From NCBI GenBank assembly GCA_944320235.1, contig CALUGQ010000017.1, forward strand, positions 1-38,861: DNA of 38,861 bases, given 5' to 3'. The notes under the pieces are model-generated. The model ran no database searches, had not been told where the DNA came from, and was given only the letters and a program-made list of their open reading frames with translations. Origin of the DNA: an uncultured Prevotella sp. (GTDB taxonomy: Bacteria > Bacteroidota > Bacteroidia > Bacteroidales > Bacteroidaceae). The position numbers and the translations under genes are program-made. Positions within the stretch are counted from its first letter, which is position 1. Every line of letters begins with the position of its first letter. Of the stretch, positions 33,046 to 38,861 are shown in pieces.

Positions 33046-35244
33046 TTAATTTTCCACGATGTTCTTGAACTGCCCCCAGTGGCTGTCGGCCTTGTAGAAA
33101 CCTGAGCGGCCTGTCGGGACGTGGAGTGTGCATTGGCTGAACAGCGCGTCGTATGACGTGGTGAGCGCATTTGGGTTGCACACGGGCGGGTATTGCGCGT
33201 CTATGTATATGTGGCGGAGCGGGCAACCGTCGAACGCATAGTCTGACACGAGTTCGGCCTTGCTGCCCATACGTACGGTATGCAGGCTTGTGCATTGCTG
33301 GAATGTGGCTGTGGGTATGAGCCTTAGCCCGTCGGGCAGTGTCACCTCTTCCACCTTACTTCCGAAGAATGCCGCCTGCCCGATTTCTTTCAGCCCGTCG
33401 GGCAGCGTGAAGCGCGTTATGGCACAGCCGGCGAAGGCGCGGTCGCCTATCGACGTGACGCTTTCGGGCAGTGCGTAGTCGCCGGTCTTGCCCATGGGGA
33501 ACCATGTTATTTCCTTGCCGTCGGCAGTGAAGAGCACGCCGTCGTGGCTACTGTAGGCCGTGTTTGCCGCCGGGGCGGAAATGGCAGCGAGCGATGTGCA
33601 GCCCGTAGACGGTGCCACCGACACTGCCGCCGACGGTATGGCCAGCTGCGTGAGCGATGTGCAGCCGCGCATTGCTTCATGCTCGATGGTGGTTGCGCCT
33701 GCGGGCAGGCGAAGCGTGGTCAGCCCTGTGCAGTCGGCAAACAGCCCTTGGCCCACCACGTTGACTTTCGTGTACCGCTGCCCGTCGTATGGCCCGCCGC
33801 CTTCCACTATTGTGGCATCGTTCATGTCCACCTTGGCGAGGCGTCCGTTGCCTGCGCTGCCGTCAGGCTCGCGCCCCATCATGCGGCGCAGCAGTCGCAG
33901 GTCGTCGCCGTTCATGGGCCCGGCTATGCTTACTTCCGTGAAGGCGTAGACATCGTTGGCTATTATCCCGGCGAGCAGGCCCGGCGAGGTGAGCACTATT
34001 GCTTCGGAGGTTGTCATGGTGATTTCGCCGGCTTTGCTTTCGCCAATGGTGTTGGCGGCGAAGGCTTCGATGCTGAACGTGGCGTGCTGTGCAAGTCCGG
34101 CGGCGCGTATGGTGAACACCGTGTCGGCGTTGATGTCAGCCGTGGCCTTTATGCGCTGTTGCTCGCCTGTGGCAGTGTTTGTGACTACCAGCCCGGTGGC
34201 GGTGAGTGGCTCGCCGCCGTTGTCGGTAACGGCGTAGCTCACCATTGCGCTTGTTGGGCCTTGGCCGATGAGCGTGGGGGCGGTTATGGTAGGCTTCTTG
34301 TTGGGCTTGGTGGTGAACGTCAGCGTGTCGCTGTATGTCATGTTGTGGCCGTCGAAGGCCCGCAGGCAGAAGCTGTAGGCTGTGCCGGGCGTTAGGTCGT
34401 CGAGGTGCTTTGTGGCCTTTCCGTCGGCGATGCTCATTCCGTCGGCCTGTTTCATCGCCCCGCTTCCCGTTCCTACGAGGAAGGCCAGCTCGGGCAGCTG
34501 CCCGTTGTCTAGCGTGTCGGCCTGCCCCTGCAGTGTTGCGCTTGTGCGGGTTATGTCTGTTGCGGGGCATATTGTCGGCCTGTCGCTGGGCTTGGTGGTG
34601 AACGTCAGTGTGTCGCTGTATGTCGTGTTGTGGCCGTCGAATGCCTGCAGGCAGAAACGGTAGGCTGTGCCGGGCGTGAGGTTTTCGAGGTGCAATGTGG
34701 CCTTTCCGTCGGCGATGGTTGTTCCTTCAGCCCGGCTCATTGCCCCGCTTTCCGTTCCTACGACGAACGCCAGTTCGGGCAGCAGGCCGTTGTCGAGCGT
34801 GTCGGCCTGTCCTTGCAGTGTTGCGCTTGTGTGCTTTATGTCGGTCGCCTCGCATACGGCAGGCCTGCCGCTGGGCTGCGTGGTGAATGAAAGGGTGTTG
34901 CTGCGCAGTTCTGCCCGTCCGTTGTCGGCGAGCAGGCAGAACAGGTAAGCCGTGCCGGGCTTAAGCCCCGTTACGCGCACGGCCACACTGTCGCCCACGG
35001 CTTCAGCCTCGTCGGAAGCCTGGCTCAGGCTCTCGTCCGTTCCGTAGAGGAAGCGCAGGGCGGGCATCTGCGTGCTTCCCTGCAACTCTATGCGCCCGCT
35101 GAGCGTGGCTTCCGTGTGCAGCACAGCTGAGGCTCCTGTGGCCGTCAGGCGCGGCTCGAAGTTGCCCGGTCCGTCATCGGGGTTGCAGGCTATGGCCATG
35201 ATGGCTGCCGTGATTACTGTTGCAAGTGTCTTTATGCTTGTCAT
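33046..35244 (-). CDS. Surface lipoprotein with fibronectin-III-like modules and BspA-type leucine-rich repeats
   Basis: The 732-residue protein has a lipoprotein signal (ITAAIMAIACNPDDG, lipid Cys about residue 20). Three fibronectin-III-like modules of about 95 residues follow (about 25-310), each with a GTAYxFCLxA motif and a TLxFTTxPS end. A fourth diverged module with SAMVSYAVTDNGGEPL comes next. The C-terminal part has BspA/TpLRR leucine-rich repeats such as FADCTGLTTLRLPAGATTIE, FAGCAITRFTLPDGLKEIGQ and VEEVTLPDGLRLIPTATFQQ. Proteins of this type are displayed on the cell surface and can bind host or microbial partners; the ligand here is unknown. Modules two and three are nearly identical in DNA, so they duplicated recently. 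Confidence 0.85.
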   Translation of the reverse strand: MTSIKTLATVITAAIMAIACNPDDGPGNFEPRLTATGASAVLHTEATLSGRIELQGSTQMPALRFLYGTDESLSQASDEAEAVGDSVAVRVTGLKPGTAYLFCLLADNGRAELRSNTLSFTTQPSGRPAVCEATDIKHTSATLQGQADTLDNGLLPELAFVVGTESGAMSRAEGTTIADGKATLHLENLTPGTAYRFCLQAFDGHNTTYSDTLTFTTKPSDRPTICPATDITRTSATLQGQADTLDNGQLPELAFLVGTGSGAMKQADGMSIADGKATKHLDDLTPGTAYSFCLRAFDGHNMTYSDTLTFTTKPNKKPTITAPTLIGQGPTSAMVSYAVTDNGGEPLTATGLVVTNTATGEQQRIKATADINADTVFTIRAAGLAQHATFSIEAFAANTIGESKAGEITMTTSEAIVLTSPGLLAGIIANDVYAFTEVSIAGPMNGDDLRLLRRMMGREPDGSAGNGRLAKVDMNDATIVEGGGPYDGQRYTKVNVVGQGLFADCTGLTTLRLPAGATTIEHEAMRGCTSLTQLAIPSAAVSVAPSTGCTSLAAISAPAANTAYSSHDGVLFTADGKEITWFPMGKTGDYALPESVTSIGDRAFAGCAITRFTLPDGLKEIGQAAFFGSKVEEVTLPDGLRLIPTATFQQCTSLHTVRMGSKAELVSDYAFDGCPLRHIYIDAQYPPVCNPNALTTSYDALFSQCTLHVPTGRSGFYKADSHWGQFKNIVEN
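34303..34872 (-). repeat. 285-bp tandem duplication inside the lipoprotein gene
   Basis: GGGCTTGGTGGTGAACGTCA begins at 34303 and again at 34588, with long near-identical stretches between. A diverged third copy starts at 34873 (GGGCTGCGTGGTGAATG), also 285 bases on. Each copy encodes one fibronectin-III-like module of 95 residues, so changes in copy number keep the frame. Confidence 0.85.
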
Positions 35245-35328
35245 CTGTTCGATTTCATTGTTTTGTAGACTCAGAGCTTAACTGTTTGGTTCTCAATTGG
35301 TTGCCGGTATGGGTCGTTTCGGCTTCCC

Positions 35329-35394
35329 AAACGGCCCGTATTGCATGGCCAAACGGCCTGTATCGCAGTCTGGAACGGCCTGTTTGCATGGCCG
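35329..35394. repeat. 22-bp tandem array F (three units)
   Basis: Units start at 35329, 35351 and 35373: AAACGGCCCGTATTGCAT, AAACGGCCTGTATCGCAG and GAACGGCCTGTTTGCAT. Weaker units fit at 35307 and 35395. This is the closest array to the consensus. It lies upstream of the lipoprotein gene, in the gap after the outer-membrane protein gene. Confidence 0.85.
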
Positions 35395-35435
35395 AAGTCA
35401 TTGTCTTTGTGGTCTCGTCCGTGGCGCAGCCTTTT

Positions 35436-35466
35436 ATTTTTTTACCTTTTTACTTTTTTACCTTTA
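35436..35466. repeat. 8-bp TTTTTACC array overlapping a gene end
   Basis: The A of TTTTTACC-like units recurs at 35436, 35444, 35452 and 35460, an exact 8-base period like the array before rsgA. On the minus strand the units read GGTAAAAA and supply the last codons and the stop of the outer-membrane protein gene. Confidence 0.75.
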
Positions 35467-36431
35467 AACAGGTTTACCCCGATTCCCACGCTCCCCTGCC
35501 ACTGCTTGCCCTCGATGGTGATGGCCGAGGCAGCCACGGATATGCGCCCAAGGCGCAGCGCGAGGCCCGCCTCGGCGGCAATGCCCTTGTGGGTCAGCCC
35601 GGTGTTGAGGGCGTAGCCGCCGCCTTCGCTCGCGGCGAGCTGCCAGGCCGTGGCGGCGCGGCCGTAGCCAACGCCGTAGAACAGGCTCAGGCGGCTGCCT
35701 ATGCGGTGGATGGGGCCTGCGGTTACGGCATAGCTGGCGTGGCGCGTCTGCCCGGTGTAGTAGGGGATGGGGCCGCCGTCGGCGGTCGAACCATCCTCGG
35801 CGCAGTCCATCCTCGTATCGCCAATTCGGCGGAAGTCGGTCTCGGCGTGTATGTACGCCCCGTGGCGGCGCATGAGCGCGAGCATGATGCCCCACGACGG
35901 GCCGTGGCTGTGGAACGCCGCCGTGAGTATCACGTCGGCCCTCAGCGGCAGCTTCGGGCGGCTGCGGCCCACGGCCACGGTGTCGATAACGGTCTTTGTA
36001 ATCACCACAGTGTCGCGCAAGGCCGCGCTGTCGCGGCGCGGCGGCTCTATTACCAGCTCGTAGGTGACGTGGCTTTCGAGCGGGCGTGGGAAGCGGTAGT
36101 CGCGCAGCACGCCCCACTCGGGATGCTTGATGGTGAGCAGCCGCGAGCGGCGTGGCAGGTAGAGCCACACTTCGCCTACCTCGTCGTGGCGTTTCACTAT
36201 GCCCAACGGCGACGAAAAGGCAAAGTCGGCCTGTGCCGCCACCTTCACCAAGGCGCAGGCGTCGCCGTTGAGGTCGCGCACGGGGGTGATGAACGCGCTC
36301 ACGTCGTTGGGCAGCTCGCGGAACGAACCCACTCTGAACTCCTGCGCCACGGCACTCTGGGCCGCAGCCCAGATGAGCGCGAGCAGCAGCGCGGTGGCCG
36401 CAAGGTGTGATGTGTTTGGCCCTTTTTGCAT
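35442..36431 (-). CDS. Predicted outer-membrane beta-barrel protein with a PEGA-like N-terminal domain
   Basis: The 329-residue protein has a signal peptide (about 1-29, ending SAVAQ). A domain at about 30-130 contains FRELPNDVSAFITPVRDLNG, ACALVKVAAQADFAFS, VWLYLPRRSRLLTIKHPEWG and YELVI, similar to PEGA-type or related periplasmic domains common in Bacteroides. Alternating hydrophobic strands suggest a small C-terminal beta-barrel (GYGRAATAWQLAASEGGGYA, LNTGLTHKGIAAEAGLALRL). A barrel would naturally end at VGIGVNLF, but seven extra residues KGKKVKR follow, encoded by the TTTTTACC repeat. It begins one base after the stop of the preceding gene. The function is unknown. Confidence 0.65.
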   Translation of the reverse strand: MQKGPNTSHLAATALLLALIWAAAQSAVAQEFRVGSFRELPNDVSAFITPVRDLNGDACALVKVAAQADFAFSSPLGIVKRHDEVGEVWLYLPRRSRLLTIKHPEWGVLRDYRFPRPLESHVTYELVIEPPRRDSAALRDTVVITKTVIDTVAVGRSRPKLPLRADVILTAAFHSHGPSWGIMLALMRRHGAYIHAETDFRRIGDTRMDCAEDGSTADGGPIPYYTGQTRHASYAVTAGPIHRIGSRLSLFYGVGYGRAATAWQLAASEGGGYALNTGLTHKGIAAEAGLALRLGRISVAASAITIEGKQWQGSVGIGVNLFKGKKVKR

Positions 36432-36432
36432 T

Positions 36433-37464
36433 TTACTGTAGGTTGAAGTCGCTGATGCTTACCATTCCGTCGCCGTCGCCGGCAGAGTCGTAGGGCTGCC
36501 AAGTGCGCACGTGGATGAGCGGCATCGACGGGTTGCGGAAATCCCAGAGCAGGAAGAGGTAGCCGTCGTCGGCATAGCGGTCGCTCTTGTACCGCTGGCG
36601 CAGGCTCACGCCGTAGATGCCGTCCATTGTGGGGTGGCGCATGATGCTGAAGCCGCTGAACTTCACGTCGATGGCCTTGCTGGCGGCGAAGGCGCGCTCC
36701 AGCCGCGCCAGGTATTCTTTCTTTGTGCGCATGAAGTACTCCACGCGCTGCCGTGGCAGCCCGGCCTTGTCGCTGCCGGGCGCGGTGCGCACCACGTTGC
36801 CCACGATGATGAGGGCCTCGTCGCTGAACACCTGGCGCAGGAAGTCGATGTCCTTGGTGGTGTATGCTGTGCGCAGGTGCTCGCAGTAGCCTAAGATGGT
36901 GCGTCGCCTGCCGGCATCCTCCACGCTGAGCTTGCCGGAAAGAATCTTTGAGGCTTCGGCATAGAATGGGTTGCTGCGTGCCATGCGGCGCAGGTCGGCG
37001 GCATCGGCCATGCGGCCGTCGCCTTCGGCAGGCTTGTCGTCGGCAGGCGTTGTGGCTGCCGCGTTGCCGGTAGCTGTCGCTTGGTTGGCCATGCCCCTGT
37101 GCTCCTGTGGCTGCGGCGTGTGGCCGTCTGTGGGCAGGAATGTCACCGTACCGCTGCGGTCGATGTAGCCTTCGCGCCCCGTGGGGCTCTCGCGGAAGCG
37201 CAGGCGGCCGTCGCGGAAGCGCACGTCGAGCAGGCAGCCCCGCAGCGGTATGTCGTAGAGCAGCCGCCCGGAGGCGTCTTCAACGGCAAAATGGCCGCCG
37301 CCCTGGCCGTCGGCCATGTAGGCGAGCTGCAGCCCTTCGTGTACGCCGTAGCGGCGGATTGCCTGCTCGTGAGGCAAGTCGGGGGCGGGCATGAGCCACA
37401 AGGCCAATGCCACGCCCCCAAGTGCGATGGTGAGCAGTGAAAGTGCGTAGAGTGCTTTCGTCAT
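36433..37464 (-). CDS. WG-repeat/NTF2-like exported protein of unknown function
   Basis: The 343-residue protein begins with an N-terminal membrane anchor or signal (ALYALSLLTIALGGVALALW). A short stretch like WG repeats follows (LQLAYMADGQGGGHFAVEDA, then EGYIDRSGTVTFLP, about 46-112), then a linker rich in Ala, Thr and Pro (about 113-150). The C-terminal half (about 185-343) contains LRTAYTTKDIDFLRQVFSDE, YFMRTKKEYLARLERAF and YLFLLWDFRNPSMPLIHVRT. This resembles the NTF2-like domains seen in many Bacteroides exported proteins. One base separates it from the outer-membrane protein gene, and 22 bases from the fimbrillin-like gene, so the three are probably one operon. Its role is unknown. 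Confidence 0.65.
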   Translation of the reverse strand: MTKALYALSLLTIALGGVALALWLMPAPDLPHEQAIRRYGVHEGLQLAYMADGQGGGHFAVEDASGRLLYDIPLRGCLLDVRFRDGRLRFRESPTGREGYIDRSGTVTFLPTDGHTPQPQEHRGMANQATATGNAAATTPADDKPAEGDGRMADAADLRRMARSNPFYAEASKILSGKLSVEDAGRRRTILGYCEHLRTAYTTKDIDFLRQVFSDEALIIVGNVVRTAPGSDKAGLPRQRVEYFMRTKKEYLARLERAFAASKAIDVKFSGFSIMRHPTMDGIYGVSLRQRYKSDRYADDGYLFLLWDFRNPSMPLIHVRTWQPYDSAGDGDGMVSISDFNLQ

Positions 37465-37486
37465 CTTTTTGTCATTCCAACGCTGG

Positions 37487-38398
37487 TCATTGCCAGCCTA
37501 CTATCTCGCCGCCAATCTCTATCTTCACCTGGTCGGGGTTGTCGGAGATTACGAGGTTGACGAGGTGCTCCACCCCTGGCTTGAACTGGAACGTGCTTTC
37601 GTAGATGTAAGACACGCCCTTCATGATTACCTCTATGAGCGGCATGCGGTTCTCCACGCGCTGCGGCACGATGATGGCCGAGTAGATGTAGTCGCTCTGC
37701 TGGCGCGCGGTGATGGTGGCGCGTGTGCCGTAGACATCGCGCGTGGCCACGCCGGCGCTAAGGTCGATGGTGGCCGTGGGCACGGTGTTGTGCACATACA
37801 CGTCGGCCTCGGTGGGCATATCGCCCTCGAAGTCCTCGCCCTTCACGAGGCGGATGGTGAGCTTGCTCATTATGTGGCGGAACGTTAGTGGTATGGGCGA
37901 GGCCGACGCGCTTACGCCGGTGGTGCGGGCATAGAGCAGGTCGCTGGCCTCGTAGCCGTCAATCTGCGCTCCCTCGGCGGTGGCGCCTTGGTTGAGGCTG
38001 ACGCTGAATGGCAGGTCGTCCACCGAGCTTACGGGCGTCGTGTATGGATAGTAGGCATAGGCGTTGTATGTGCCTTCGTCCCAGTAGAGCGTGCGGTTGG
38101 CCGCCCACGTGCCTGCGGTGAGCCTCAGCGGCTCGTTGTTCACGAGGTTGCCGCCAATCTCCAGCGGCGCGCCCTCGGCGGCTACGAACAGCCCGATGCT
38201 GTCACCCTCGTCGAAGCCGGCGTCGGTGGCGCGTGTCTGCGCCGGGTGGGTCACGGCAAACGTCATCGGCGTGTGCTTGGCGTCAGTGGGCGTGGCAGCC
38301 TGCCGTGCGTCATCTTCATCTTGCGTGCATGATGAAATGGCATGTATCACCAATCCAAAGCACGCGTAAGCGAATAATACAAATATCTGTCGTCTCAT
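37487..38398 (-). CDS. Fimbrillin-family (Mfa-like) lipoprotein
   Basis: The 303-residue protein has a lipoprotein signal (FGLVIHAISSCTQDEDD, lipid Cys about residue 24). Its body matches fimbrillin-like proteins: a TRATDAGFDEGDSIGLFV start, TLYWDEGTYNAYAYYPYT, SDLLYARTTGV, LTFRHIMSKLTIRLVKG and a C-terminal VNLVISDNPDQVKIEIGGEI. Such proteins either build or cap fimbriae or stay as surface adhesins. Usher or anchor genes are not visible here, so the precise role is open. It lies between the M64-type peptidase gene and the WG/NTF2-like gene on the same strand. Confidence 0.85.
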   Translation of the reverse strand: MRRQIFVLFAYACFGLVIHAISSCTQDEDDARQAATPTDAKHTPMTFAVTHPAQTRATDAGFDEGDSIGLFVAAEGAPLEIGGNLVNNEPLRLTAGTWAANRTLYWDEGTYNAYAYYPYTTPVSSVDDLPFSVSLNQGATAEGAQIDGYEASDLLYARTTGVSASASPIPLTFRHIMSKLTIRLVKGEDFEGDMPTEADVYVHNTVPTATIDLSAGVATRDVYGTRATITARQQSDYIYSAIIVPQRVENRMPLIEVIMKGVSYIYESTFQFKPGVEHLVNLVISDNPDQVKIEIGGEIVGWQ

Positions 38399-38499
38399 AA
38401 TTTTTGGGTTTTAGTTGCCCCGAAGGGGGTATGAGTTATGGGAGCTCTGGGAGGGCTGGGAGTTCTGAGAGAACTGATGCCACTGAGCCGCAGGGTGCT

Positions 38500-38528
38500 C
38501 CCTCCCCACCGTGGAGGGGTGGGGAGGG
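38500..38528. repeat. REP-like palindrome
   Basis: CCCTCCCCACC (38500-38510) and GGTGGGGAGGG (38518-38528) pair perfectly around a seven-base loop, in the gap between the M64-type gene and the fimbrillin gene. A looser member of this family is at about 33000-33025, upstream of the DNA-binding-like gene. Confidence 0.65.
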
Positions 38529-38540
38529 GCTTCTTCCTTT

Positions 38541-38861
38541 TTACTTCAGCGGGCTGCCCTTGTGGATGCGCGGAGGCATCTGGTAGGTGCGTATCAGTCG
38601 TGTGCTCACGTCTGCGCTGCGGGTCACGGTGCCTGCGTCGCGCTTGTCGTTGGCAACGAACTCCTCGAACGAGTACTCCTCGCCCGCGTAACGCTTGATG
38701 CGCTTCACGATGCTCTCGCGGCTGATGGTGCTGTAATATGGAATGTCGTTGTTCATGCAGGAGTTCTGCTCCGAGCGGAACACTCCGCGGTTGTGCATGA
38801 AGCCGCCCTCGTAGATGTCAACGATGTCGCTGTAGCGGTCGTCGAAGATGAGATGGCTCCA
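38541..38861 (-). CDS. C-terminal part of an M64-type (IgA peptidase-like) metallopeptidase
   Basis: The minus frame enters from the window end and reads WSHLIFDDRYSDIVDIYEGG, FMHNRGVFRSEQNSCMNND, IPYYSTISRESIVKRIKRYA, then FEEFVANDKRD. The order EGG, RSxxNSCM, then AISREAIxxRI is typical of the region after the zinc site in M64-family peptidases of Bacteroidales. The HExxH zinc motif lies outside the window. It is probably exported and acts on extracellular proteins; the original IgA-cleaving member gave the family its name, but most substrates are unknown. It is the first gene of the minus-strand surface block as far as can be seen. Confidence 0.65.
   Translation of the reverse strand, partial: WSHLIFDDRYSDIVDIYEGGFMHNRGVFRSEQNSCMNNDIPYYSTISRESIVKRIKRYAGEEYSFEEFVANDKRDAGTVTRSADVSTRLIRTYQMPPRIHKGSPLK

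Noticed and set aside
9568-35394. The 22-bp arrays as CRISPR arrays
   Set aside because: Units follow each other directly without unique spacers, only three or four clear units per array are present, and no cas genes are visible.

Overview
The window looks like a chromosomal segment of a fairly GC-rich member of the Bacteroidales, most likely Prevotellaceae-like. The signs are promoters of the Bacteroidetes type (TAnnTTTG -7 element, with TTG or TTTG about 19-20 nt upstream), the absence of strong Shine-Dalgarno sequences, a fimbrillin-type lipoprotein, a BspA-like leucine-rich surface lipoprotein, an M64-type peptidase and a Bacteroides-style rhamnose locus. No tRNA, rRNA, CRISPR array or intact transposase was recognised.

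Region 1 (1 to about 11.9 kb) is visibly more AT-rich than the rest and looks like a decaying accessory island. It opens with a rhuM fragment cut off at about base 75, facing a very large fused helicase (exonuclease-like domain, RecQ, UvrD). Next comes a set of redox-flavoured genes, many of them broken: the C-terminal ferredoxin end of an aldo/keto reductase, an intact AraC regulator, a frameshifted and internally deleted DUF362 gene, an intact secreted alpha/beta hydrolase, a cyclophilin-like lipoprotein, an HxlR regulator, a flavin-nucleotide-binding (PNPOx-like) gene with an in-frame TAG, a 3' fragment of a SIR2-type deacetylase gene, a small membrane protein and the 5' stub of rtcB.

Region 2 (12.6 to 20.9 kb) is GC-rich and holds L-rhamnose catabolism: rhaD on the plus strand converges on rhaB-rhaA-rhaT on the minus strand. 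A NhaD-type Na+/H+ antiporter gene and an AraC regulator (a candidate rhamnose activator) follow. Transport by RhaT, isomerisation by RhaA, phosphorylation by RhaB and cleavage by RhaD form a complete pathway.

Region 3 (21.0 to 31.4 kb) is mostly housekeeping: a two-component system, cysK, frr, rsgA, an SPFH-domain membrane protein, a MATE exporter with a structured leader, mnmA and a YbjQ-family protein.

Region 4 (31.4 to 38.9 kb) is a minus-strand cell-surface and signalling block: an M64-type peptidase (cut by the window end), a fimbrillin-like lipoprotein, a WG/NTF2-like protein, an outer-membrane barrel protein, a fibronectin-III/leucine-rich lipoprotein, a DNA-binding-like protein, and a membrane-anchored Ser/Thr kinase that overlaps it by four bases.

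The most unusual structure is a family of tandem arrays with an exact 22-bp period and a near-palindromic unit (core AAACRGCCYGTNTTGCAT). They occur at six separate intergenic places (about 9.6, 12.3, 18.1, 24.5, 29.6 and 35.3 kb), always upstream of gene starts and never in the convergent gaps between gene ends. I know of no named element that matches them.
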